From: JANQPX01 sp965222015
GTDB taxonomy: Bacteria > Pseudomonadota > Alphaproteobacteria > Geminicoccales > Geminicoccaceae
Length of the DNA stretch: 64,000 bases
Reading direction: 5' to 3'
Assembly: GCA_965222015.1 (NCBI GenBank)
Contig: CBDCTL010000012.1
Location: forward strand, 124,001-188,000
Part shown: positions 17,065 to 27,249 of the stretch, one piece after another
Layout of the letters: each line of letters opens with the position of its first letter
Numbering within the stretch: position 1 is the first letter of the stretch
The notes under the pieces: generated by a model
Database searches by the model: none
What the model saw: the letters and a program-made list of their open reading frames with translations, nothing else
What the model was told of the DNA's origin: nothing
Position numbers and translations under genes: made by a program

Positions 17065-18225
17065 ATGAAAGACCTCGAAGGCATTTTCGTAGTGACCGTC
17101 GAACAGGCAGTGGCCGCACCCTATGCCTCGGGGCGGCTCGCGGATGCCGGCGCCCGGGTGGTCAAGGTCGAGCGTCCGGAGGGCGACTTCGCCAGACGCT
17201 ATGACGAGCTGGTGAACGGCGGCAGTGCCTATTTCGTCTGGCTGAACCGCGGCAAGGAATCGATCCGCCTCGATCTCAAGGATGACGGGGACCGGGCGCT
17301 GCTCGGACGCATGGTCGAAAAGGCCGACGTCTTCATCCAGAACCTGGCGCCGGGCGCCGCCGGACGCCTCGGCTTCGGTGCTTCGGCGCTCCGCGAAAAA
17401 AACCCGCGCCTGATCACCTGCTCGATCTCCGGCTATGGCGAGGACGGTCCCTATCGCGACCAGAAGGCCTATGATCTTCTGATCCAGGCAGAATCCGGCC
17501 TTTGCGCGATCAACGGCACGCCGGGGGGACCGGCGCGGGTCGGGGTTTCAGTCTGCGACATCGCGTCCGGCATGAGCGCGCATCAGGCGATCCTGCAGGC
17601 CCTGTTCGCCCGCGAGCGCACGGGCCAGGGCCGCGCGATCGAAGTGTCCCTCTTCCACGCCATGGCGGACTGGATGAACGTTCCCTATCTGCAATATCGC
17701 TATGGCGGCAGGGCGCCGACGCGGCAGGGATTGAAACATCCGACGGTGGCGCCTTACGGCGCGTTCACCTGCGCCGACGGCAGGCAGCTCTTGATTTCGA
17801 TCCAGAACGAGCGGGAGTGGCGCTGGCTCTGCGACGCAGTGCTGGAGCGACCGGAGATCGCCGACGACCCGCGTTTTTCCTCCAACGTCGCGCGCGTGGC
17901 CAACCGTGCCGAGCTGGACCGGCTGATCGGCGAGGAGTTCGGAAAACGTGATCGCGAGGCGAACATCGAGAGGCTGGCCGCGGCCAGGGTCGCCTATGGA
18001 CGTCTCTCCGATCTCGAGGATCTGTCCGCCCACCCGCAGGCGCGCTTCATCCGCGTGGCCACGGAAAACGGATCCGTCGAACTCCTGTCGCCGCCTGCGG
18101 TGATCGCGGGCCGGTCCGAAAGCTACGGCCCCGTGCCGCGGCTCGGCGAGCATGACGAGATGCTCAGGCGCGAGTTCGGCGGGCCCGGTTCCCAGGCTCC
18201 CTCCCAATCAGAAAATTTAACCTGA
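17065..18225 (+). CDS. CaiB/BaiF family (class III) CoA-transferase
   Basis: This 386-residue class III CoA-transferase carries the family hallmarks: VEQAVAAPYASGRLADAGARV near the N-terminus, VKVERPEGD, FVWLNRGKESIRLDL, FIQNLAPGAAGRLGFG, the catalytic aspartate region VSVCDIASGMSAHQAIL near residue 165 and the late segment LKHPTVAPYGAF. It moves CoA between acids, activating a substrate for breakdown. A GGGGGAGG site precedes the start. It is divergent from the binding-protein gene, about 155 bp apart, so the importer and transferase probably share control. Confidence 0.88.
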   Translation: MKDLEGIFVVTVEQAVAAPYASGRLADAGARVVKVERPEGDFARRYDELVNGGSAYFVWLNRGKESIRLDLKDDGDRALLGRMVEKADVFIQNLAPGAAGRLGFGASALREKNPRLITCSISGYGEDGPYRDQKAYDLLIQAESGLCAINGTPGGPARVGVSVCDIASGMSAHQAILQALFARERTGQGRAIEVSLFHAMADWMNVPYLQYRYGGRAPTRQGLKHPTVAPYGAFTCADGRQLLISIQNEREWRWLCDAVLERPEIADDPRFSSNVARVANRAELDRLIGEEFGKRDREANIERLAAARVAYGRLSDLEDLSAHPQARFIRVATENGSVELLSPPAVIAGRSESYGPVPRLGEHDEMLRREFGGPGSQAPSQSENLT

Positions 18226-18292
18226 AATATAAGGAAATTTTTTCAATATTTTGATTTATAGCACCTATTCCGTTTTCCGAACGACGACACGG

Positions 18293-18691
18293 CTACGCGG
18301 AGAGCATGGCGAGAATGAAGATGAGGTGGGTGAGATTGTGCGCCTCCTGGTCGACGCCGTGACACCACCAGAAGGCGGGCTGGCTCGGCTGCCATCGGCC
18401 GCCGCAGGCGGGAATCGACTTCATGCGGTCGATGGAGGCGTGGACCATGACGTCGACGAGGCCGAGCCACCAGAGGGCCGGGGCGAAGACCATGGCGATG
18501 GCCGCCGTGCCGGCGCCGTGAATTCCGGCGTGACTGACGAGCGGCGCCAGCCAATTCGAAGCCTCTGCCTTGCCCCTCGCCATCCAGGAGCTCTGAAGAA
18601 AATAGTCGGCGATCAGATGCTTGAGGCGGAAGGCCAGATAGATCGAGATGAACTGACCCAATACGATCGATGTGTCCAAAAGCCCATGCAT
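18293..18691 (-). CDS. DUF3307-family membrane protein
   Basis: This small protein of 132 residues from the ATG at 18691 has the DUF3307 pattern: an N-terminal segment FRLKHLIADYFLQSSWMARGK, a hydrophobic helix after GIHGAGTAAIAMVFAPALWW, and the C-terminal DQEAHNLTHLIFILAMLSA. Three to four hydrophobic segments predict an inner-membrane protein. The function of the family is not known. The frame is open upstream but those residues are arginine-rich and show no family similarity. It converges with the CoA-transferase gene across an AT-rich gap of about 65 bp. Confidence 0.65.
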   Translation of the reverse strand: MHGLLDTSIVLGQFISIYLAFRLKHLIADYFLQSSWMARGKAEASNWLAPLVSHAGIHGAGTAAIAMVFAPALWWLGLVDVMVHASIDRMKSIPACGGRWQPSQPAFWWCHGVDQEAHNLTHLIFILAMLSA

Positions 18692-19081
18692 GCCGTGGCC
18701 ATTCAGCTCCGCTGGCGGTTTCGTTCCGGTGACCGGCGGGCGCCGGCGACGGCAGCCCGGACGACGCCCGGAGCGGTGCCGAAGAAGTGAAACACATGCG
18801 AGGTTAAGAAAGGCTCCCCAGTAAGGCTGGGAACATCGTCGCCCGGACGCGCCTTTCGCGGCTGACCTTGGAGCCCATCCGGAACACCCGCGGCCGCGGC
18901 GCAAAGCGTCCTTGCCGACGGCATCTACTCATGCAGGCTTGTCGTCGTGGTCCGACCTTGCGAGCCATCCGGAACACCCGCGGCCGCGGCCAAAGCGTCC
19001 TTGCCGACGGCATTTACTCATGCAGGCTTGTCGTCGTGGTCCGAGGCGGGCCATGGTGGCCCGAATGAGGAGCGACGAAGA
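18692..19081. other. Gene-free region with a 90-bp tandem duplication
   Basis: No gene is supported here. The right half is a tandem duplication (18865-19045, listed separately). The left half overlaps the upstream region of the DUF3307 gene on the minus strand and would carry its promoter; the right edge holds the GAGGAG-type site of the cupin gene. Confidence 0.5.
18865..19045. repeat. Tandem duplication, two units of about 90 bp
   Basis: Unit 1 covers 18865-18955 and unit 2 18956-19045. They differ at only a few bases. Both contain CCGGAACACCCGCGGCCGCG, then AAGCGTCCTTGCCGACGGCA and CATGCAGGCTTGTCGTCGTG. The block lies directly upstream of the cupin gene at 19082. Confidence 0.9.
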
Positions 19082-19450
19082 ATGTCCGATGACTACAAGA
19101 CCGTCGTCCGCAACATCGCCGAGGAGCCCTGGCGGGAATTCCCGGGCCATCACGGCTCGGCGCTGTCCAAGGCACTGGTGCATCCGGAGACCACCGGCTC
19201 GCGCCTCATCGACTACCGCATCTCGACCTACCAGCCCATGGCCCATGTCGAGCGCCATGTGCATGAGGTGCAGGAGCAGGTCTACCACATCCTCGAGGGC
19301 GAGGGCCTGATGGAGATCGGCGAGGAGAAGCGCGTGGTGCGGGCGAACGACGTCATCTTCATCACGCCGGGCACCTGGCATTCGATCACGAATAGCGGCC
19401 TCGGCGACCTCACCTTCATCGTCGTCACCACGCCGGTGACGGACGCCTAG
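19082..19450 (+). CDS. Small cupin-domain protein
   Basis: This 122-residue single cupin has metal-site residues visible in HVERHVHEVQEQVYHILEGEG (two or three histidines and a glutamate) and in ITPGTWHSITNSG (the last histidine). It probably binds a divalent metal and acts as an isomerase, dioxygenase or binding protein. The ATG at 19082 has a purine-rich site (GAGGAGCGACGAAGA) upstream; longer versions would run into the 90-bp tandem repeat. It lies between the CoA-transferase and the BKACE-type gene. Its stop codon falls at the edge of a 102-bp MITE-like element. Confidence 0.8.
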   Translation: MSDDYKTVVRNIAEEPWREFPGHHGSALSKALVHPETTGSRLIDYRISTYQPMAHVERHVHEVQEQVYHILEGEGLMEIGEEKRVVRANDVIFITPGTWHSITNSGLGDLTFIVVTTPVTDA

Positions 19451-19552
19451 TGGTGTGGCCGCATCATCTTATTCACATGGACTGCTGCAACAAGGCTTGA
19501 AATCAACATGTTATACAATTGCAACTGAATCTTCCTATGTGGTCGCGCCACC
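19450..19552 (+). repeat. MITE-like 102-bp element, copy 1
   Basis: The element is bounded by imperfect inverted ends, GGTGTGGCCGCATC on the left and ATGTGGTCGCGCC on the right. Its interior contains AAATCAACATGTTATACAAT and AACTGAAT, which match copy 2 (28752-28853, opposite strand) almost base for base. It lies about 100 bp upstream of the BKACE-family gene on the same strand. Confidence 0.7.
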
Positions 19553-19649
19553 GGCGGCAGCATCCGTGCGCCGGACAGCGCCTTGCGCTATGATTCGAGC
19601 AATGTCGGCGCCGATGCCGGCCTGAATTGCGGCTGACGGAAAAGAAAAG

Positions 19650-20486
19650 ATGACCGAGAAACCCTGCATCATCTGCGTCGCCATCACCGGCTCGCTGCCC
19701 ACGAAGAACGACAACCCCGCGGTGCCGATTACGGTCGAGGAGCAGGTGGAGTCGACCCATGAGGCGTTCGAGGCCGGTGCCGCGATCGCGCACTGCCATG
19801 TCAGGAACGCCGATCAGACGCCGACCTCGGACCCGGAAAGGTTCGCGAGGCTGAAGGAGGGGATCGAAAAGCACTGCCCCGGCATGATCGTCCAGCTCTC
19901 CACCGGCGGCCGCTCCGGCTCGGGTCGCGAGCGCGGCGGGATGCTTCGCCTTCGGCCGGACATGGCGTCGCTTTCGGTGGGCTCGAACAATTTCCCGACC
20001 CGGGTCTACGAGAACAGCCCGGATCTGGTCGACTGGCTGGCCGGTGAAATGCGTGCCCACGAGGTCAAGCCCGAGATCGAAGCCTTCGATCTCTCCCACA
20101 TCCACCAGGCCGCGGCGATGAATGCGGACGGGCGCATCCCGGGAGCGCTTTACGTGCAGTTCGTGATGGGCGTCAAGAACGCCATGCCGGTGGATCGTCC
20201 GACCTTCGATTTCTATATCGAGACGGTGAAGCGGCTCGTCCCCGACGCCGAATGGTGCGCCGCCGGCATCGGCCGCCATCAACTTACCCTGAACGAATGG
20301 TGCATCGAGGCGGGCGGCCACTGCCGCACCGGCCTCGAGGACAATGTCCGCCTGGACCGCGACACGCTCGCCCCCTCCAACGCCGCCCTGGTCGCCCGCA
20401 CCGTCGAGCTCTGCGCGCGCTTCGGTCGGCCCGTCGCCACGCCCGCCGAGGCGCGAACAATGCTCGGTCTGCGCGCGGCGGCGTAG
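19650..20486 (+). CDS. BKACE-family beta-keto acid cleavage enzyme (DUF849)
   Basis: This 278-residue TIM-barrel of the DUF849 family cleaves a beta-keto acid using acetyl-CoA, as in 3-keto-5-aminohexanoate or dehydrocarnitine cleavage. Zinc-site residues are visible in AAIAHCHVRNADQTPTSD (HxH near residue 48) and the catalytic-region segments are VQLSTGGRSG, KPEIEAFDLSHIHQA, WCAAGIGRHQLTL and GGHCRTGLEDN. It is about 30 bp upstream of the shikimate-dehydrogenase-like gene, probably one transcript. The substrate subgroup cannot be set from this alone. Confidence 0.88.
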   Translation: MTEKPCIICVAITGSLPTKNDNPAVPITVEEQVESTHEAFEAGAAIAHCHVRNADQTPTSDPERFARLKEGIEKHCPGMIVQLSTGGRSGSGRERGGMLRLRPDMASLSVGSNNFPTRVYENSPDLVDWLAGEMRAHEVKPEIEAFDLSHIHQAAAMNADGRIPGALYVQFVMGVKNAMPVDRPTFDFYIETVKRLVPDAEWCAAGIGRHQLTLNEWCIEAGGHCRTGLEDNVRLDRDTLAPSNAALVARTVELCARFGRPVATPAEARTMLGLRAAA

Positions 20487-20516
20487 CGGGACGCCGGCCT
20501 ATCGAGGAGCTGTTCG

Positions 20517-21372
20517 ATGCCTGACCTCCGGCTCGGGCTGATCGGTGACAACATCACGCGCAGCCAGGCGCCGAGGCTGCACCGGCTGGCGGGGAAGCTC
20601 TCCGGCCTGGAGGTGGCCTATGACAGGCTCGTGCCCAGGAGACATGGCGCTGGACTTCGATGCGGTCTTCGAGCGATGCGCGGCGCTCGGCTTTCGCGGC
20701 GTCAACGTGACCTATCCCTATAAGGAGCGCGTCGCGGCGAAGGTCGAGATCGCGGATCCGCTGGTCCGCAGGATCGGCGCCGTCAACACGGTGGTGTTCA
20801 CGGCCGAAGGGCCGAGAGGCTTCAACACCGACCACACCGGCTTCGTCGCCGCCTACCGCCGCGTGCTCGGCGATCGGGCGCCGGGCGCGGTCTGCATGGT
20901 CGGCGCGGGCGGGGTCGGCAAGGCCGTCGCCTTCGGCCTGATCACCCTTGGCCTCGATGAGCTTCGCATCGTCGAGCGCGACCTCGCCAAGGCCGAGAGG
21001 CTCGCGATCGCGCTTCGCGCCGCCAGGGCGGGTGTCGGGATCACCGTCACCGACGATGCGACGAAGGGTGCTGCGGGTGCGTTCGGTCTGGTCAACTGCA
21101 CGCCGGTCGGCATGGACGGCCATGAGGGCACGCCGTTGCCCCGCACGATGATGCGCGGCGCCGAATGGGCGTTCGATGCCGTCTACACGCCCGTCGACAC
21201 GCTTTTTCTGACGGACGCCGAAGCCGAAGGCCTGGCGATCATCTCGGGCTACGAGCTGTTCTTTTCCCAGGGCGTGGACGCCTGGCGCCTGTTCGCCGGC
21301 CAGGAGGTCGACCAGACGGCGCTTCGACGAGCGCTCGAAGGACCGGCGGAAGCCCCCCCATCGGGCCCGTAG
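20517..21372 (+). pseudogene. Shikimate/quinate dehydrogenase-like gene with a one-base frameshift
   Basis: The first 40 residues (MPDLRLGLIGDNITRSQAPR and on to YDRLVP) read in one frame from the ATG at 20517. The remainder, beginning DMALDFDAVFERC, reads in the next frame from about 20640 to the stop at 21372. The junction is near CCCAGGAGACATG at 20635-20645, where removing one base restores a continuous protein of about 284 residues. Family features span both halves: SQAPRLHR, NVTYPYKE (catalytic lysine), GFNTDHTGF (catalytic aspartate), the NAD(P) loop VGAGGVGKA and SGYELFFSQG. It is either a recent pseudogene or an error in the assembled sequence. Confidence 0.8.
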
Positions 21373-21417
21373 GCGTCGTCTCGCATTCGCGGAATTTCGA
21401 CGGCGTCGTGATCAAGG

Positions 21418-23901
21418 CTATGTGAGCTTGCCCGGTCCGGTCGTCAAATGCCGGGAAGAGGGTTCGGCGTCCGGTTCCGGCCAGGGTGCGGCCTGGTGGA
21501 TATGGACGTCCTGCTGCGGGAAGGGAATGGCGATGCCGGCTTCATCGAGCGCGGAAAGCACGGCGATGCGCAGCTCGCTTCCGACCTCCAGCAGGGTATC
21601 GATCTCGCGCAGATAGAAACGCAGCTCGAAATCGAGCGAGCTCGGGCCGAAGTTCTGCAGGAGCGCCACCGGCTCCGGGCGCGACAGCACCATGGGGTGG
21701 GCGTCGGCGCAGGCGAGCAGCGTATTTCGCACCTTTTCCGGATCGCTGCCATAGGCCGTCCTGACCGCCAGGATCACCCGTCCGAGCGTGCTCTTGTGGG
21801 TCCAGTTCAGGACCTCGTTCGACAAGAGATTGCTGTTCGGCACCAGGACGGAAGCGTTGTCGAAGGTTTCGATCTCGGTGGAGGTCACGCTGACGTGCTT
21901 GACATAGCCCTGATAGGCGCCGTTGCCGACGACGATCCAGTCGCCGGACTTGATCGGACGCTGGATCAGGAGGATCAGCCCCGCGACGAAATTGCTGATC
22001 ACATGCTGCAGCCCGAAACCGATACCGACGGAAAGCGCGCCCAGAATCAGCGCCAGCTGGCTGAGATCGAGACCGAGCATGGCGATGACCACCAGCGCCG
22101 CGACGGTCAGGCCGACATAACCGAAGACCGTGGAGAGCGCATCGCGCGCGCCGACGTCGAGGCGCGTCTGGGGCAGTATGCGTTGGGCAAGAAATCCCTG
22201 CAGCAGCCGCACGAAAGTCAGCAGCAGGAGAAACACCACCGCCGTCGTGACGATGTCGACCAGCGACAAGGTGAAGCTGCCGATCTTGAAGCCGTAGGCC
22301 AGCATGCCGGCGAAACGCCAGAACTCGGCATTGGGAACACCCCAGCGGAGCGCCAGCAGCACCAGCACCGCGCTCGCCAGAACGACGTCGAGAATCAGCA
22401 GCAACCAGAAGGTCAGGCGCGCGGCGCCGTCGTCGCTGAACATCATATGGCGACGCAGCTTCCGGCCGATCTTGCGCTCCGACGAAGTCAGCGATCGCAT
22501 CCCGGCGGCGGCCAGAACGCGCAGGACATACGCGGCCGCGATCAGACCCAGCGTGAAGCTCACGCGATCGGCGAGGTAGATTCCCGCAAAAAGATAGCCC
22601 GCAAAGCTGAGCAGCAGGGCGACGACCAGCACGCCGCGCGACAGCGCCAGGGTGATCCGGAGCCACCGCTTCGGCGGCCGGTCCGCGGCATCCGCCGACT
22701 CGTCCGGTCCGGCTTGGAATCGCCAGTTGCCCGGACGCAGCACGTTCAGCAGGGCACCGACGGTGACGAGCAGAGCGAGCAGGCCGAGGATGGCGTAGAA
22801 CTGAGGCTCGGACGCGAAGAATGCGCTGATCGACTCTTCGGAAAGCCCGACGATGCTCTGTCTCGGCGGGTTCAGCAGCACCAGCAGCACGACGACGGCG
22901 AGCCGCAGGAGCGCATACAGGCGCACGGCCCGGAAGAGCGATAGCGCAGCACTGTCGCTGAAGCGGCTGATGCGCCATTGCGGCCGCGTCGGCGCCAGAA
23001 CGGCGGCAGCCAGGCCGATCACCACGATCGCGATCAGGATCGCGATCGCCAGTTCGTCGACCAGTCCGTTCGGCGATTCGTCCGACGGGTGCAGCGATCT
23101 GATCGCCATCCACAGAGCAGTCAGGGCAAGCGCGGGCAGCAGGACATTGCCCAGGGTCTCCGCGAAGGTCGCCAGCACGCGCCGGCCGAGCCCGGGGGCG
23201 TCGGCCACGGGCCGGTAGCCGTGGCGCGCGAGGAGCCGGCGGCGCAGCGTCAGAAGCGTCACGATCGCAGCACCAACAAGGCCGGCACGCAGCAGGACGT
23301 CCGGATCCGTGACATCGGCGGCGAAGGGCCAGCGGATCTTGGCCTCGAGCCCGCCCCCTTCAAGACGCTGTTCCAACTGGGACATGCCCTTGGCCATGGT
23401 CGCGGGAGACAGCGGGGCCGCGACCTGCTCGGCGAGCACGGTGGTGAGCGCTCGGTATTCGGCCTCGGACATGCGCGCGAACAAGAGGTCGATGCGCGCG
23501 AGCATCAGCTCGCTCCGTCTGCGCTGCTCGTCGACATGCCGGAACCGCTCCTCGATGTCTGCGCGGATGGTGTCGAGTCGATCGCTTTCGGCAGGTTCGT
23601 CATCTCCCGGCTTCGGGCCGAGCGAGTCGAGCAGGCGCCGCTGCTCGTCCGCCGCCGCAGCGGCGCGTTCCTGCGCGGCCAGAACGGAACTCTGCACAAT
23701 GCCCAAATTGTCGCTGAGCGGCGCGATCTGACTCCGGGTGATCCCCTCGCGCGACAAATCCTCGGCGATGCTGTCGAGGGTATTGCTCCAGCGCTGCACG
23801 CGAAGGTCGAAATCGGCATTGCCCGCAAGAAGCGGATCTGCGGCCTGGCTCGCCGACATGAGCGTCAGCAGCAGAAACGCTATGCCGAACCATCGAAACA
23901 T
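21418..23901 (-). CDS. Large MscS-family mechanosensitive channel with DUF3772 domain
   Basis: The protein has 827 residues from the ATG at 23901, which gives a clear signal peptide (MFRWFGIAFLLLTLMSASQA). A periplasmic coiled-coil region of about 180 residues (DUF3772-like) is followed by some eleven membrane segments. The MscS core follows, with pore helix LGALSVGIGFGLQHVISNFVAGLILL and the beta domain IKSGDWIVVGNG and NSNLLSNEVLNWTHKS. It should protect the inner membrane from turgor or act in envelope signalling. It converges with the shikimate-dehydrogenase-like gene. Confidence 0.85.
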   Translation of the reverse strand: MFRWFGIAFLLLTLMSASQAADPLLAGNADFDLRVQRWSNTLDSIAEDLSREGITRSQIAPLSDNLGIVQSSVLAAQERAAAAADEQRRLLDSLGPKPGDDEPAESDRLDTIRADIEERFRHVDEQRRRSELMLARIDLLFARMSEAEYRALTTVLAEQVAAPLSPATMAKGMSQLEQRLEGGGLEAKIRWPFAADVTDPDVLLRAGLVGAAIVTLLTLRRRLLARHGYRPVADAPGLGRRVLATFAETLGNVLLPALALTALWMAIRSLHPSDESPNGLVDELAIAILIAIVVIGLAAAVLAPTRPQWRISRFSDSAALSLFRAVRLYALLRLAVVVLLVLLNPPRQSIVGLSEESISAFFASEPQFYAILGLLALLVTVGALLNVLRPGNWRFQAGPDESADAADRPPKRWLRITLALSRGVLVVALLLSFAGYLFAGIYLADRVSFTLGLIAAAYVLRVLAAAGMRSLTSSERKIGRKLRRHMMFSDDGAARLTFWLLLILDVVLASAVLVLLALRWGVPNAEFWRFAGMLAYGFKIGSFTLSLVDIVTTAVVFLLLLTFVRLLQGFLAQRILPQTRLDVGARDALSTVFGYVGLTVAALVVIAMLGLDLSQLALILGALSVGIGFGLQHVISNFVAGLILLIQRPIKSGDWIVVGNGAYQGYVKHVSVTSTEIETFDNASVLVPNSNLLSNEVLNWTHKSTLGRVILAVRTAYGSDPEKVRNTLLACADAHPMVLSRPEPVALLQNFGPSSLDFELRFYLREIDTLLEVGSELRIAVLSALDEAGIAIPFPQQDVHIHQAAPWPEPDAEPSSRHLTTGPGKLT

Positions 23902-24297
23902 CGAGATTTCCGTCGCTGCGCCGCGGAGACGATCCGGCGATCGCGCGTTTTTTCCCCGGCGTTCGGCGGGCCGCGCCGTAGCGCGCACAGCCGAACGCCG
24001 CGTGAATTTGCCGCTCTCCTCGCTCTTTGGCAATGCGCGTCGCCGACCAGCCGCCTCGAAGGCGATCGTCGTTCTCCGGTGCTTGGACGGTCGCCGCATC
24101 GACGAGCGTCGCCGCACGTCTGGGGCCCAGCCGATCTGCGGGGTTCTTCCGATCGCTCCGGCGCGTCGTCCGTCGACCTGTCGCGCCTATGCGATACAGC
24201 AGGCTGATCAGGCGCTGATGTCAAAGCGCATGGGGCGGAACGCCGAGCTTCGACCAGCGATCCGACGCGCTCGTTCCGCTGAAAATTTCGGAAAATC

Positions 24298-24375
24298 TGG
24301 GGCGAGCGACCGGAATCGAACCGGCGACCTCCAGAGCCACAATCTGGCGCTCTAACCGACTGAGCTACGCCCGCC
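24298..24375 (-). tRNA. tRNA-His (GTG anticodon)
   Basis: The minus strand reads GGCGGGCGTAGCTCAGTCGG at the 5' end and folds as a full cloverleaf. The anticodon loop is TTGTGGC with anticodon GTG. The T arm is GCCGGTTCGATTCCGGT. An extra 5' G (position -1) pairs with C73, the identity mark of tRNA-His, and the 3' CCA is encoded. Confidence 0.95.
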
Positions 24376-24452
24376 ATCGGCGTCTGTTTAGACGCTCGTC
24401 CCCGGAAACGTCAAGAAGTCCCGGGCGTTTTGCAGGGAGACGATCGAGTGAT

Positions 24453-24482
24453 CAAAAAATAGGCATCGCTGCCTGTTTTTTG
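24453..24482. promoter_or_regulatory. 30-bp near-perfect dyad upstream of glnB
   Basis: CAAAAAATAGGCA on the left and TGCCTGTTTTTTG on the right form an almost perfect inverted repeat around a 4-base centre. It is centred about 95 bp upstream of the expected sigma-54 start site. It could be an enhancer-type operator for NtrC, or a bidirectional terminator-like hairpin (GGCA stem followed by a T-run on either strand). Confidence 0.45.
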
Positions 24483-24537
24483 AACTTTTGGTGCCGCCGG
24501 CGGCCGACTCACCGCCTCGGAAGCGGCTTTCCGGAGT

Positions 24538-24553
24538 TGGCATGATCCATGCT
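24538..24553 (+). promoter_or_regulatory. Sigma-54 (-24/-12) promoter for glnB-glnA
   Basis: TGGCATGATCCATGCT matches the sigma-54 consensus TGGCACGNNNNTTGCW, with the invariant GG and GC dinucleotides separated by exactly 10 bases. It lies about 90 bp upstream of glnB, the expected place for nitrogen-regulated expression with NtrC. Confidence 0.75.
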
Positions 24554-24642
24554 TAACGATTTGCACCGGCGATCGACGGTCCGCGCGAGGCCGCGGTCGC
24601 GATCGAATAATGGTGCTTGGCAAGGAAAGGGGCGGTGGTTCC

Positions 24643-24981
24643 ATGAAAAAAATCGAGGCTGTCATCAAGCCGTTCAAGCTGGACGAGGTCAAGGAAGCTC
24701 TCCAGGAGATCGGCCTCAAGGGAATGACCGTCACCGAGGTCAAGGGGTTCGGCCGGCAGAAGGGCCATACCGAACTCTATCGTGGTGCCGAGTATGTCGT
24801 CGACTTCCTGCCCAAGGTGAAGATCGAGATCGCGCTCGACTCCGATCTGGTGGAGCGTGCGGTCGAAGCCATTCAGCAGGCTGCCAAGACCGACCGCATT
24901 GGCGACGGCAAGATCTTCGTCTACGACCTGGAGCAGGTCGTTCGAATCCGCACGGGCGAGGTCGGCGCCGAGGCGCTCTAG
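24643..24981 (+). CDS. glnB: Nitrogen regulatory protein P-II
   Basis: This P-II signal protein has the standard 112 residues. It starts MKKIEAVIKPFKLDEVKEAL, carries the T-loop GRQKGHTELYRGAEYVVDFLP with the uridylylation tyrosine in RGAEY near residue 51, and ends with the conserved TGEVGAEAL. It senses 2-oxoglutarate, ATP/ADP and glutamine and controls NtrB and glutamine synthetase adenylylation. Position just before glnA supports GlnB rather than GlnK, which is usually paired with amtB. The site GGGGCGGTGG lies close upstream. Confidence 0.95.
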   Translation: MKKIEAVIKPFKLDEVKEALQEIGLKGMTVTEVKGFGRQKGHTELYRGAEYVVDFLPKVKIEIALDSDLVERAVEAIQQAAKTDRIGDGKIFVYDLEQVVRIRTGEVGAEAL

Positions 24982-25089
24982 CCCCGACGCCGAACAATCG
25001 CCGCAGGGACCGATCGCCAAGCAGACCGCCGAAATCGGTCCGGTAAAGAAAGAACCAACGGGGACAGCACGAGAAAGGACTTATCGATC

Positions 25090-26520
<1,431 letters not shown>

Positions 26521-26532
26521 TCGCTACGCGAT

Positions 26533-26590
26533 CGGGGACATCTGATCACCGACCGCGGGGACATCTGAGTGGTCACCGACCGCGGGGACG
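26533..26590. repeat. Short tandem repeats after glnA
   Basis: Two complete units and the start of a third, each starting CGGGGAC, are spaced 23 and 27 bp apart. Both full units contain CGGGGACATCTGA and CACCGACCG. They lie between the glnA stop codon and its terminator. Confidence 0.7.
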
Positions 26591-26592
26591 AC

Positions 26593-26621
26593 GAGGCCGC
26601 CTTCGGGCGGCCTCTTTTTTT
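26593..26621 (+). terminator. Rho-independent terminator of glnBA
   Basis: The stem GAGGCCGCC / GGCGGCCTC with a TTC-containing loop is followed by an unbroken run of eight T residues. It is placed about 75 bp after glnA. Confidence 0.93.
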
Positions 26622-27249
26622 GGGCATGCTTCGATCATCGGCGGACGTCAGGTCGGGGATGACGGCCGTCGGTGTTTCCGTCCGACATTCGCGCTCGGCG
26701 CCTTATGCCGACCCGACAGGCAAATGACCCTTTCATATCTGCCCCGAAGCTGCTTTTCGGCGCCCGGAGATCACGGATGCTGCCTGGCCGAGGTCACTTC
26801 GCCTGGATTCAATCCTGCCGCCGTCAACAATGCGTTAACCGGATTCGAATGGAGTCCGTGATCGGGTCCATGCGACCCTCGGAATCCGAGCCTCGCCGCA
26901 ACACTCCCGCCGGGCGGGCAGACTCCCAGGGTCGCATGGACCCGGAAACGTCTTGCCAGAGTGAGGTTAATGTTACGTAAAGCCGGTGGTCACACCGTTT
27001 CGCGTTAAGGTTACCCGCAGAGAAATCTGAAAACGGCATGGAGCGCCTTCGCATGATCTCGCTGCTGGCGCCGAATGGACAAACCGAGATAAAGGTCATT
27101 TCATCGCGGAAACGGCGACAGCAGGACAGGATCGGCCTGCCGGCCTTACGCCTCGCAGGAAAGGACCTCGAAGGCGGCTGATCCTCGTCCCCCAGCAGAC
27201 GTCCGCGAGGGACACGCCGGCGCCACCAGCCGCCGCCGACGCTCCGAGG
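26622..27249. other. Gene-free region between glnA and rnhA
   Basis: No gene is supported in these 630 bp. They contain copy C of the dispersed palindromic repeat and are otherwise unremarkable. Several short open frames overlap on both strands without recognisable products. Confidence 0.6.
26865..26942. repeat. Dispersed palindromic repeat, copy C
   Basis: Left arm 26865-26888 differs from copies A and B at one base; right arm 26919-26942 is a near-perfect complement (GACTCCCAGGGTCGCATGGA). The central 30 bases are unrelated to the other copies. The following GGTTAATGTTACG resembles the GGTTAACG that follows copy A. Confidence 0.85.

Noticed and set aside
26985..27000. GGTGGTCACACCG as a third copy of the MITE-like end
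   Set aside because: Only about 12 bases match one end; no interior or second end is present.
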